Source: Lumbricus terrestris
Lineage: Eukaryota; Annelida; Clitellata; Crassiclitellata; Lumbricidae
Length of the DNA stretch: 64,000 nucleotides
Direction of reading: 5' to 3'
Assembly: GCA_949752735.1 (NCBI GenBank)
Contig: OX457038.1
Coordinates: forward strand, 62,431,574-62,495,573
Part shown: one piece after another, positions 33,101 through 45,100 of the stretch
Layout of the letters: every line of letters starts with the position of its first letter
How positions within the stretch are numbered: position 1 is the stretch's first letter
The notes under the pieces: model-generated
The model's database searches: none
What the model was told of the DNA's origin: nothing
Seen by the model: the letters and a program-made list of their open reading frames with translations, nothing else
Program-made: the position numbers and the translations under genes

Positions 33101-36100
33101 TTCGGCTCTAACTCTCGAACGGGACGAGCTAGACCGGTTTTCTTGACACTTTCACGGGCAAATCGTATGCGCTGCACGATCCGATGCAGGTTTCACCACT
33201 GTAGAGTCAAATTTCACCGAGTAGGCCACTGACGGACACCAGGACTCGGAGTCGATGTCGCTTCGGCCAGGGATCGGTACAGCTCCGGAAGGGACGTACT
33301 TCACCCAAGTTTTCGATTGGTAGTATTCTGCTTCGGTATTTCACTCAACACTGACGTAGTCAACGGCAATGGGTTTTACACGATCCGCCGAGGCAGAATG
33401 TGCGCCGCCCGAAGACTCGTTGCCGGCGGTCGGCCACGCGGGGAATAGAAGGTGCGACGAACTTTGAGCCCTCAATCCAACGCGCGGTCCGAGGCAAACC
33501 AACAACCAACGAAACCGGTGTATTGTTTTCAAGGTGCCACTAAATCCGAATCAAAGTTCACAGCCAAGCTGGAATGACGAAAGATACACTGAGCGCACGA
33601 GGCGTCGATCGTCCGGGCAGCGCCCGCGACACTGAATGACGGCACGTCCGGGGCGGACGGTGTCCAAGCGAGATGCACCAGACGGTGTGGAAGCTTTCAC
33701 CGCAGTCACCAACAGTACCTTCCAATCGTAGGCGGAAATGTTATGGGTATTCTTCTCCGGACCGTAGAGCCGAAGCGTCTCTGTAGCTTGGCGGGTTTCA
33801 CCCTAACCCGTATATTTTAACCGCACAGGCGGCGAGGCGCTCGCTGGCGTGGCCGAGGTCCGTAGGGGGCTGAGTCCTACGAGACCGGACCCGTCGCTCA
33901 GCAGCAGATGCTGGGTCGAAATGTATACGCTATATTATATGAATTATTCAGAAACCTTGTCTTGCTGACATGCAATGGACACCAACGAGGAGTCGTAGGT
34001 CTGATGACCGCGAAGGTCCAAGTCTTGCGCTCTCCTGGCGCGGTGGTTAACTCGGTCGAGGCCTTACCGTTCACCGACGGTTGCGCGCTCGCCTTGAGTG
34101 ACGATTTTGGTTCTGTGTCACACGTACAGGGCAATTCACTGCCACAAACGCTGGAAGTTTAACCAGACGATGGAAAAGAGAATTGTCGCAGGAGGGAAAG
34201 AACAGTTACTGCACGAGGCAATACTTTCTATCGAGCCTCCGGCCGCTCCGAAAGCGAACGGCGTATTATGGACAACAGGGGACGATCGTTACTGAGGGTC
34301 AGATAGTCCCAAGCAGCGATGTCCGAAACACCCACTTGCCTTTCCTGTACCGAGGATTAGCGCACTAACGAGTTTTACGAGTGACAATATTCGATACGTA
34401 TGATGCTGACGGGCTCGTGGCGGACAGGGTGCCTAGGCCTGTACGACGCCGGAGCCTCGATCAGGGCGGTAAAACTGCTTTATTTTACGTTACAAGCACT
34501 CAACGTCTTCGTCACACCAATACCACTGGATATGACAGTCAGTAAAACTCCTCCAACAGTCAGAAAACACGGCGCTGTACGCCAGGAGACAGGTACAAGT
34601 AAGACGGGATGAGCCACCACCAACTCTCCCTGGTGCGTCGAAGCGGGGCGATGCCCAGTCAGCCGCCGTTCGATCGTCACCGCAGGTAACGTTTAACCTC
34701 CGCGGGTGCGGATTCGCTCCGGATACAATATTTCTCGTCAAATTCACCAGAATACGTTTGGACACCAACAAACCAACGTAGCAATGTCAATTCAATGTGT
34801 CGGGACTGCGTGGAGAGCAATGAAACGAACAGAGTTAATATTCATTGCCCATGGAGTAATCGCCATTACTCCACATATATAGCAGAGCACCGTGTGGCAG
34901 GCTTTATTCCACCGGAATATCACTGTTTTAGCACGATTTTTCAGCATGTGAAAAATCTTGGATAATTTGCCAAAAATCCATTTGTTGTCGGATCGTCACC
35001 GGGTTTCTTTCTATCGCTTCCCAAACGACTTCTACGTAACCTACGCCCTAAATTAAGATTATTGGACGGCCAGAAAATTAATTATTCTACGGGTACTAAA
35101 ATACCTAAGAGCGTTCCATAGCGATTCGGCTATGAATGCCTCATCTTCGCTCTCGCCTGCTTCCAGCTGTGTTCCACAGGCATTAACTAACGGTCGCGCT
35201 TTATAGCGCAGTGGTCGCGCTCTAATAGCGCATATTTTCGTAGCGCATTTCTGCTAGGGGAAATTATGCCTTACCTAAATTGGGTCTAACTACACAGTTG
35301 GGCTGCTTTAGGAGCGTCACCGTGGCTCCTGCCTGTCTCCAGCTTCAGTTTGACAAGGCCGCCGGTCGGAGTTTATCGTCTTGTGGCCGAAACGCCACAC
35401 TCTCCACCTCTCCGGCTGATGCGGAGCATCGGGGTCAACTACTCTACAATCTCTTCACGAGATATTTACCCTCCCGTCCCCGGGACTTATCTACTTAGAT
35501 TTAAGCCCCTCGGAGGAAAACACTAACACGCTGTCCTCCGATCAGACAACATTCACATACAAAGACATAACAATTCCAGCAAAGTTTCAATGTTATGCAA
35601 TGTTCGATGTAGGCGTTGTTCTCAGCGTGTGTACTCGCTGTTTCTCGCCCATCGTATCCGCAAATTCGCTTTTCTCGTCACTACGGTCGACTCTCGAGCT
35701 CCAGTCAACTCGCTCTCGTTACCACGGCTTCACCTGTAACACGAAACACCAAAACAATCTCACGCAGGGCCCTACTTAAGGAGTTTGTCCAACACCCAAA
35801 AGTCGAGTTCCCTTAGATTGCTTATACCAGCTCCACCAAGGAGTCCACTCTTAACGGTACTACAGTGCTCACTCACCGGTAGGTTCTGCGCTACCAAACG
35901 TCTGGCTCACCCAAATCTATATGATCAAGGCGTTGTCGAGGCGCCGAGATCAGAAGTGGGGCCATGTTTACCACTGTCTGCTACCACCAACTTCTACACG
36001 ACCAAGGCGCTGCGTGCCGCCAGAGTCAGAAGTGGGGTATCCTTTCACTCACGTCGTTTCAACGACTCTTTCCTCGCGGTAGGGTCTGCACTACCAAATT

Positions 36101-39100
36101 TACACGACCACCAAATCTATCGACCGAGGTGCTGCGAGCCACCAGAGTCAGAAGTGGGGTTATCTGCTTACACTCATTCACCGTCAGGTCCACCTCGTTC
36201 CCCTCACTTCTACGCGGTCAGAGCGTTGACGAGACGCCGAGACCAGAAGTGGAGTACTCCGTTTTCACCGTCAATTCCTTTTTCCGTTCCCCTCATCTCT
36301 GTGCGGTCCGGGCGCCGTCGAGACGTCCAGACCAGAAATGGGGTACTCCATTCTCTGTCATTCCTCCCTCCACCCAGCGATCTAGGCGCTGCGAGCCACC
36401 AGATCAGAAGTGGGGTATATAGTAACTTAAGACAACACGTGCAGCTGCACGCGCTTAGGACCTAATACGGATACATAGGCCAACCAAAACATTCAAGGAT
36501 CGAGCCTACGACAGCAACAGTTTGTCCGTCCCAGCAGCTTCCCTTGTGTCCTCAGAACCACAAGTCAAATGAAACGCTCCCTAGCACAGTGGCGTTTCAT
36601 ATATACGATTCATCAAAAGAAACATAACTATTGTCGACCCGACAATTTCAGTAATCTTCGCGTTAAGCGAACCATCGGCCTTTGTCCACAGTATCTTTCC
36701 GTGCCGTTCATCGATGCTACGCACCGGCTTCAGGATCAGAGATTATCACTCGCGACAGAAACATCCTCACCCCAGATTCGATTAGAGTGCAAGGAACCGT
36801 AAAGACAGTTGTAGAGTGGCACCACTGAAACGCTTACCCGGGTACACGGACGATTACTCCAATCCGTTACCTCACGAGAATCCGCAACCAAGCACTGACT
36901 GGCATTTACGGCGCAAGACCTCAACACCGGAAAGCTTGACTTAAGACCCCGCCCGACGTTACCTACGTCCGTCAGCTAGGCAGGTGCAAGACGATCCCAA
37001 CTACCACCGGACATTCTCCCCAAGCACTACCTGGCATTTACGGTGCGAGAATTCCACGCCACTCTACTGGTAGCTAGCCTCCCTCCTAGACTACCGACCT
37101 TAGGAGCCCCTCTGTCTCGAGACCTAGGCTCCACCTAACCCGTAGGCTAGGGGACCTTAAGAAGAGAAAAGTCGCCCAGCTCCTCCCTTCCCCTGGGATG
37201 TCCGTCCATCCCATCACCTACCATTAAAAGAAACAGGTGATCGCAAACGTAAAGTGACTCGGACTTAGAGTCTTCAGGCAAACTGCACTGAAAGTCCCAC
37301 CGTGATCAGCGGTCAGCAGATTCAAAAGAACTCAACGAAACTTCACCAGTCTCAGGAAACCATCGCCATTACGCGAAGACAGGAAACGCAGGTCGCGTTC
37401 CCAATACGAAACGGTACCACTGTAACGCTAACCAAACCAGATTCATCAAAAGGAAACTCAACAGCACTGTTCACCGACAGAAGCACAAACTCACCGCAAT
37501 CAAGCGGCGCAGAGACCCAGTTCGCGTCTCTTGACCTACAAAGGACCACTTTGCAGCGTCTAACGAAAGATATATCATCAAAAAGAAACCGAGGCACTCA
37601 CATTTCATTGAACTCCCGCAATTAAGCGGCGATGTCACTCACCGCTAGCTCTCAAGCTAGTCCGACCGGCACGTACGCCGCGTCGAGCGTCGACGGGGAC
37701 TTTCGACGCTGTCCTCAACAGGCGCGGGGGACTCCGCGGGGATTACACTGGATCCCACAAACTCGGTGTCTCCGGGAAACGGGCCAGCGTCCACGGGGGA
37801 CTCCTCAACCGCTTCCGACAACCAGCTGCGCGGGTGCTCACCGTAAAAAGGTTTCAACTTATCTACGTGAACTACCATCGCCAGCGATCTGACACTCCTC
37901 TGTATTCGATACAGGACCGGGTTCAAGACTTGTGTGACCAGGAACGGACCAGTGTAGACTCGCGTCCACTTGATCTTCCTGCCACACCGTAACCGTGGGT
38001 AGTAGTAGTACACCCAGTCTCCGACGGAAAACTGGCTCGGCTTGACCCGTAGGTCGTAAGCCTTCTTCCGACGATCAGCTATCCTCCCCAGCTGCTCTCT
38101 CACCAGCTGATAGGCGACTTCCATAGTCTCCTGTTGCTTCGCAACATATTCCTCCACCTCTACCTCAGGCGGTCGATCACAGTCTACCAATTGGGCAAGA
38201 ATCAAATCCAACGGAGTATGGTTTTCACGACCAAGGAACAGAAAATTCGGCGTTCGCTGAGTGGCATCATGTTCAGTCGAGCGATAAGCGGCCATCACGT
38301 AGGGAAGATGGACATCCCAATCTCGCTGACGTACAGACACAACTTTCCCGATCAACGAATTCAAAGTCCTGTGGAAGCGTTCGATCATACCGTTTCCGGA
38401 CGGATGGTACGGAGTCGTCCGCACCTTGTCAATCTCCATCCGTTTACACAGTTCCTGGAACAACGCCGATTCAAAGCACGAGCCCTGGTCAGTCAGAATC
38501 TGACGCGGCATCCCGAAGCGTGAAAAGACGTGCACCATAAGAGTCTCTGCTACCGTAGCAGCTTCTTGGTTCCTTATGGGCAGAGCCTCAGCCCATCTCG
38601 AAAAGTAATCGATCGCAGTCAAAATGTACTTGTGGCCCTTATTCGACACAGGATGAGGTCCGGTAATATCAATTCCGAATCTCTCCATAGGTTCACCGAT
38701 CACGGGACATTGCAGAAGACCTTGTCTCGGAGGTTTCTCTCTTCGATACCGTGCACAGTTGTCACAACGCTGACACCAACGTCGTACATCATTCTTCCAA
38801 CTCGGCCAATACGCTCTGCGCTTCAACTTTTCAAGGCTCTTTCGTACACCGAAATGCCCACCAGCAAAACTTCCGTGCGTAACCTTAAACATCTCATGCC
38901 GAAGCATGAATGGCACAACCAACTGGTATCGCTCAGTCTCACCAGTACTCCCTTTTAACCATCTCCGAAAGAGAACACCTTGGCGAACTTCCAACAGTTC
39001 CCACTGACTCAACACTGTCTTCGTTTCCTCACTCAGCGCCGCCGCCTCCAGTTCCGTGGGCTGACGACCTGACTCCTTCCAAGCTAAGACCGGACCAATC

Positions 39101-42100
39101 TTTCGGTCGTCTAGCTGCTCCTTTCGCAACGACTCCTTCGTCCAACCGGTGTCCTGACCCACGTCTTCCGCCGGCGCGGCCGCAACAGGCCTTGCCTCGG
39201 CGACGGGACAGATCCACGCTGCGCTCTCCTCCGCAGCTTCTTCAGTCTCAGGCCCTGCTCCCATTGGACCTCTGGACATCGCGTCCGCGTTACCGTGTTT
39301 TGTACCAGCCCGATGAACAATCTCGAAGTCAAACTCCTCAATCGTTTCAAGCCAACGAGCCTGTTGCCCAATGGGTTCCGGAGTTCTCCGTAGCCATTGC
39401 AACGCAGAATGGTCTGTTCGCAGACAGAATTTCTTACCCAGCAAGTACTGGCGGAACTCTTTCAAAAAGTAGATCACGGCCAATAACTCGCGGCGTGTAA
39501 CGTTGTAATTACGCTCAGCCGTAGACAGTAACCGACTGGCGTAACAGATAACCCTTTCTTCACCCTCCTGTACCTGAGATAAGACCGCGCCTATCGCGTA
39601 GGCCGACGCATCCGTATCGAGGACATACTGACCCTCATCTTCAGGTAACGCTAAAATTGGAGACGACACCAATCTCCGCTTCAGCTCCACAAATGCGGTC
39701 TGGCACTCTTCAGACCATCGGAACGGGACATTCTTTCGAGTCAACACGTGCAGAGGCTGTGCTACTACCGCAAAGTCGTGGATAAACCTCCGGTAATACG
39801 AACACAGGCCAACGAAGGATCTTACTTCACGTAAGTTTTTCGGAACACTCCAGTCTTCGACTGCCCTGATTTTACTCGGGTCTGTCGCGACACCTTCCTC
39901 ACTGAGGATATGACCCAGGAACAGTACCTCTTGCTGCATCAAGTGGCACTTAGACGGTTTCAGTTTAAGATTGTATTCCTGTAACCTCTTAAACACCATC
40001 TCTAAACGTTTCATGTGAGTCTCGACGTCACGGGAAAACACGATGATATCGTCTAGGTAGACCAAACAGATATCGTAATTGAGACCAGTCAACACCAGGT
40101 TCATGAGTCGACAGAACGAGGCGGGACTGTTACAGAGACCGAAGGGCAGAACCTTGAATTGAAAGCTACCTCTTCGCGTAATGAACCCTGTCTTATGCTT
40201 ATCTCGCGGGTGCAAGGCCATCTGGTGATAACCTGCCCTGAGATCGAACGTGCTGTACCAACGGGCACCACCGAGAGTATCCAGACTCTCACGGATCAAC
40301 GGCAACGGGTGCGCGTCTTTCCGGGTCTTCAAATTCAACTGGCGGTAGTCGATGCAAAAGCGCATGCTTCCGTCCTTTTTCTTCACCATCACAACGTTCG
40401 ACGCCCACTCCGACATGGAGGGCTCGATAATCCCTTGGGTCAACATATCCTCAACCTGGCGGTCGATTTCAGGTATCATCGCAAGCGGCTGCCGTCTCAG
40501 TGTCTGACGAACAGGCCTCTCTTGCTGTGTATCTATCTCGTGCTGGATAACAGCCGTGTAACCAAGATCCTTTTCGCCCAGCGAGAACGTGGACCGATAC
40601 CTCAAGATGAGCTCACGCAACCGAGCTCTTTCCTCCACCGTAACCGTGTCAGGAACCTCTTCCCACAGTCGCTTCAAGACTGTCTCGGCCTCCGTGTCGA
40701 CCGACTGACTAGCCGTCATACATACGCTTGCCGGCGGTCGCCCAGTGTGGCGCGACGCTTCCAGAGACGAGCTGGTGCTACCGAGTAACTCCACTCGCTC
40801 CAACCGACACTCGGTTCCGTTACTGACCAACACATCGTTGTCGCCAACGTTCACCATTCGAATGTATACCGTCGACTCTTTGCCTGTCACGAGAGTTCGA
40901 CCAATCACTAAGCCTCTGGACACTTCAGTAGGCGTAGTCGTCCAAGCTTCCGTGTCAGCTTGCAAATGGGGATACACCACAGACATCGGGACGTTCAACT
41001 CACATCTAGCCGGAACCATGATGTCGCTCTGCACGATAACCCTACGACACATAAGTTCGGTAGACAACTCTTTTAGCGGGATCTTTCTGTCGCCCAAAAA
41101 GACACAACGACCAGAGAAGTCCCAACGAGCCTGGTTTACTTCTAACCATGACAATCCCAAGATGACCTCAGTCACTTGGTCCGTAACTAGACAAGGCAAG
41201 GCATACCATTGCTTACCGATACCGAGTCTCAACGTAGCTTCACCGTCTACACGAATTTCGCTACCATTCGCAGCCAGTAACCGCTGACTGGACGACGTCA
41301 CTTTACCAGGAGACACAAACGACCGAGGAACCAGGGACAATTCACTACCAGAGTCAAGGAGACAGTTTCGACGTGTCCCCTCCAGGCGGGCAACAACGTA
41401 AGCCATTCGGCTACCTCGCACCATACGATTCTGCGACTGCTCATGCACCGGCTCATTCTTCACAGGCTCCGTGCCTTTCGTGTCATCTCTTCGCTCAGGC
41501 GCAGGCTGAGGACAATCCCTTATCACGTGCCCTTTACGTCGACACCGGAAACATTCAATCTCCGAGTTTCGCCAGCGGTCTGGCTGAACGTCGCGACGTT
41601 GAAACGCCGGCCGCTCGCCTCGCCATGGTCCATCCGGTGCCCTACCCGGATTATTCCACCTTTCGTACGGTAACGGTTTTCCTGTCGGTACTCCAGAATC
41701 CTGTCTCATGTTCATCCGACCCAGTTCTCGTGTCAGATTCTCTAACTTCCGCTCGAGGTCCTCCACACGACGATTCTGCTGTTCACTCGTCGCTGGGGCC
41801 TCCTTCGTCGTCTTCACTCTGCCATGTCTCCGGTCGACCTCCACTCCAGACGTGGCCGGACGACCGTACGCTTCTAACCGGACTGCGTGTTTATAAGCCG
41901 ACTCTAGGTTAGCGGGTTCTCGTTCCCTCACCTTCTGAGCCAACTCCTGGTTCAACAACGCATCCATGAACGCGTCGCAAGCGACCGTCTCGACAACTTC
42001 ATTCGTTGGACCTGGGTAGGCTAAGACCATCAAGCGTCTTACCTCCTGTACTACCGCACTCAACGTCTCACCGGGGCTCTGTCGGTAAGCCCGTAGCTTT

Positions 42101-45100
42101 ACCCGATACAAGCTCGTCTGTTCGTCCGAACCGTATCTGGCCTTAAGTTTATCAACGAGATCCTGCCACGTGACATCCTTCTGGGCACCCATGTCCCATA
42201 ACAACTGCGATGCGGGTCCTGTCAACGCGCACATCAACTGGTCGGCCCTTTCCTGAGCACTCCAGTTATTGCACCGGGCACAGACTTCGAACTTAGCCAA
42301 GAACGCGGCAATAGCTGTCTTGCCGTCGTACTTCTCTAACTTGATACGGATTCCACGATCAGTCGCTGCCGTGCTTTTCTTACCATCAACAGGCAACCGT
42401 CGTACTCCCACCCTGCGATGACCTCGTCGCGGGCGATCACTGTCGTCACCGGAGTCGTCGTCATCTCCCGAACTCGGACTCCCGCGATGGCCGCTGGGTT
42501 TGCTCCTCCCAAGCGCCGTCGCTTTCTTGTACGTTCGACCAGAAGGCCTTATCGGTATACTGTCTTCCTCACTCGAGGGCTCTTTGTCAGGCTTCTTGGT
42601 TAGCCTTGCCGACCGACGCGGTCGCTGCTCCACTTCTTCACGAACGGGGCGACTAGACTCGCGTACCGCTTTACTCTTAGGCACCAGCGCGGCTGCCTTT
42701 TTGTTACCATCTACGTCGTCAAATCTCAACGTACGCGGCCGTTCACCCGCCTTGTAAGCTTGCCGGCTTACCTTCTTTCGGTCAGGCGTCATCCTCCGAT
42801 AATTAATATCAGCCTCGGTAGATGCATCGTCTGACGACATTATCCGTGCCCTGGCTTTCGCCGGTCTTGGAGCCACACTCGGTAATTCACGGTTTTCTGA
42901 TTCCTCAGCAGACCATACGTCAATAGGAACTGTAGAGTCACGAACCCGTTTAGGTTTTCTCGTAACCTCTTGTCTACGGTAACTTTCCGTCAAGCGCCTG
43001 ACCTCCGGCGGTCCTTGCACGTGAGCCATTATTTCCATAGGCACCGTCTCTCTACGGGCCTCTCGATACTCGGGGTGACTCTCTGCTCGCGACAACTGCA
43101 CTCGCATCGAATCATTTTCTCGTGCCACTGGCGCTGGCCGGTCCTCAAGCTTCCTCATCATCCACGCTAAACCTTGTCGTAAGGCTAGCAGCTCCGCTTT
43201 CACATCAATCTCTTCCGCGTCTCTCCGTCGAGACCGAAATTCACCACCCGCTTCACCCACAGCTGAAGCACGTTCACTTGCCTCCGAGCGCTGTGCTCGA
43301 GGACTACGACTCGCTCTCGGATCACGAACCAAATTCTCGTCAGACACAACGGGCAACGGTAACTTTATTGTTTCACGTTCGTAACCAGAAGTAACTGTGT
43401 TTTGTAATAATCTCGGTCGACTTCCGCCGCCGATTTCAGGGACAGTTCGTAGCCAGTTCTCAACTCCAGACGTTGCAGAACGTGGACCTCCACCAACCGA
43501 TTCAGAGGAACCTACTCCATCAAGCGTGATCAAATCACCAGTCGAAACTTGAGGCCGAACCTTTGGACGTGCACCAAAATAGTCAACAGGCCGGTAGTCA
43601 AGACGCCCAAGATCGCCATAGGCATCTCTCTCAGCCTCCGAATCACCTTCGATTCGACCGGACTCAACCGCAGGTACCACCTCAGAAGTGTTTGCCAAGT
43701 CGACCCCACTTCTGGTACCACTGAAACGATCGTCGGTCCGCTCGCGGGCAACACGGTGCCTTGCCTCGTAATCTGACCCATCGGTCATATCCTCTACTCG
43801 CATCTGTGCCACTGGAGAAGAACGTCTCGGCAAAGAGGCTCGGAACAAGGTATATAGCTCTGTAGCGTCGGATCCTGATGCTGCCCCGCCCGCGGTCACC
43901 TTGGGGGTAACATCCCGAGCTCCAGGATGGCCAATCCTCGAAACAGGGTTCACTCTTCGGGCAGAGGTCCCTCGCTTAGAGCTCCTTTTCGCGACTGCCA
44001 ACTTCGCTTTCTCCTCCGCATGATCTGTTCTCTTTCGCACCATGCTACACCGAGCCCCCGACGCGCCGTCACTTCTAACAGGTAATACCTGGCGCTGCCA
44101 TGAGGTCGGCCATAGAAGGCGACACCAACTCCACTCTAGGGGATTCAACCCTAACCGATATTGTGCCACCACCATTGTCCTTTGTCCGCAACAGGACAGT
44201 CAAATTCTTCGTATATGTTTTTCTGGTACCAGGCCTTTAGGGAGACCACCCGTATAGCTCACTGGGAAGCGAAACTATTTCACAATTCGCGCAACAGCGA
44301 AGTCACTCGTAACCAGGAATACGGCGCTTGCCAGGCGCTCGCGTGCTTGTTTCACACTTAGTCCTGCGCTGTCCCACAGGGAAGGCGCACGCTTGTACTC
44401 GGAACTGTCGACTCTTTCGCCGCAACAGGCGTCAAGGATCTCTGACTTTTGTATCGCTTCTGGCCCGCGATTACTGTCCACAGACCAGCATCGCTCCCGT
44501 ATAGGGGGCTTAAAAATTAGCTAAGGGATACACAACTTCCTTAACTAAATTAACTTATGACTTATGGAACCGGGACACGCTGCGTAAACTAAAGGGAGCG
44601 GTCAGGGCAGCTGCGTTTAACCCTGACTTTGCAACTACGAATTCCTCGACCTGGCGGGGAAAACCGTAGCTTCGGTGAAGTAAAGCTTGTCGAGCCTTCA
44701 CCGTTTAAATTACCACCGATACTCTCTCACAGGCGTTACAGTCACGGTCGTCTTGATGCGCTGAGTCGATCGACACCAAGATCGACGGAATCGTACAAGA
44801 ACTCACCAAGATACGTAATACAAGGGAAATACACGGGCGACGGCCAATGAATCGCTTTCCGAAGCCCTTCCCAAGGAACAGGTAACACACTCACACGTAT
44901 ACAAGATAAAACTCGGCGTGACGTTCAATCTGACACCAACTTTTCGTTATTCGCACAACAACTCGCAAAGTTACTCCCACCCGACCAGTCGTGGCCGGTA
45001 TCTACCTTGGACTTCGACCAACGCTGATCAACGGCGGCTGATATAGCCAAGCGATCGTATCAACGGCTCTGCTACTAGCCGATTCAAAGACCAGAGGTGA

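Noticed and set aside
31449..34771. Short frames in both LTRs (for example 84 and 89 codons)
   Set aside because: Identical in both LTRs because the LTRs are identical; no domain, so no evidence of separate genes.
35785..36465. 226-codon plus-strand frame in the Ty3-type element
   Set aside because: Antisense to the element and built on the degenerate array; no motif.
35414..37656. Possible envelope gene of the Ty3-type element
   Set aside because: No sense-strand open frame of useful length, no signal peptide or transmembrane segment; the element is better called a retrotransposon without env.
37632..43776. Many plus-strand frames of 60-200 codons
   Set aside because: Shadows of the minus-strand gag-pol frame.
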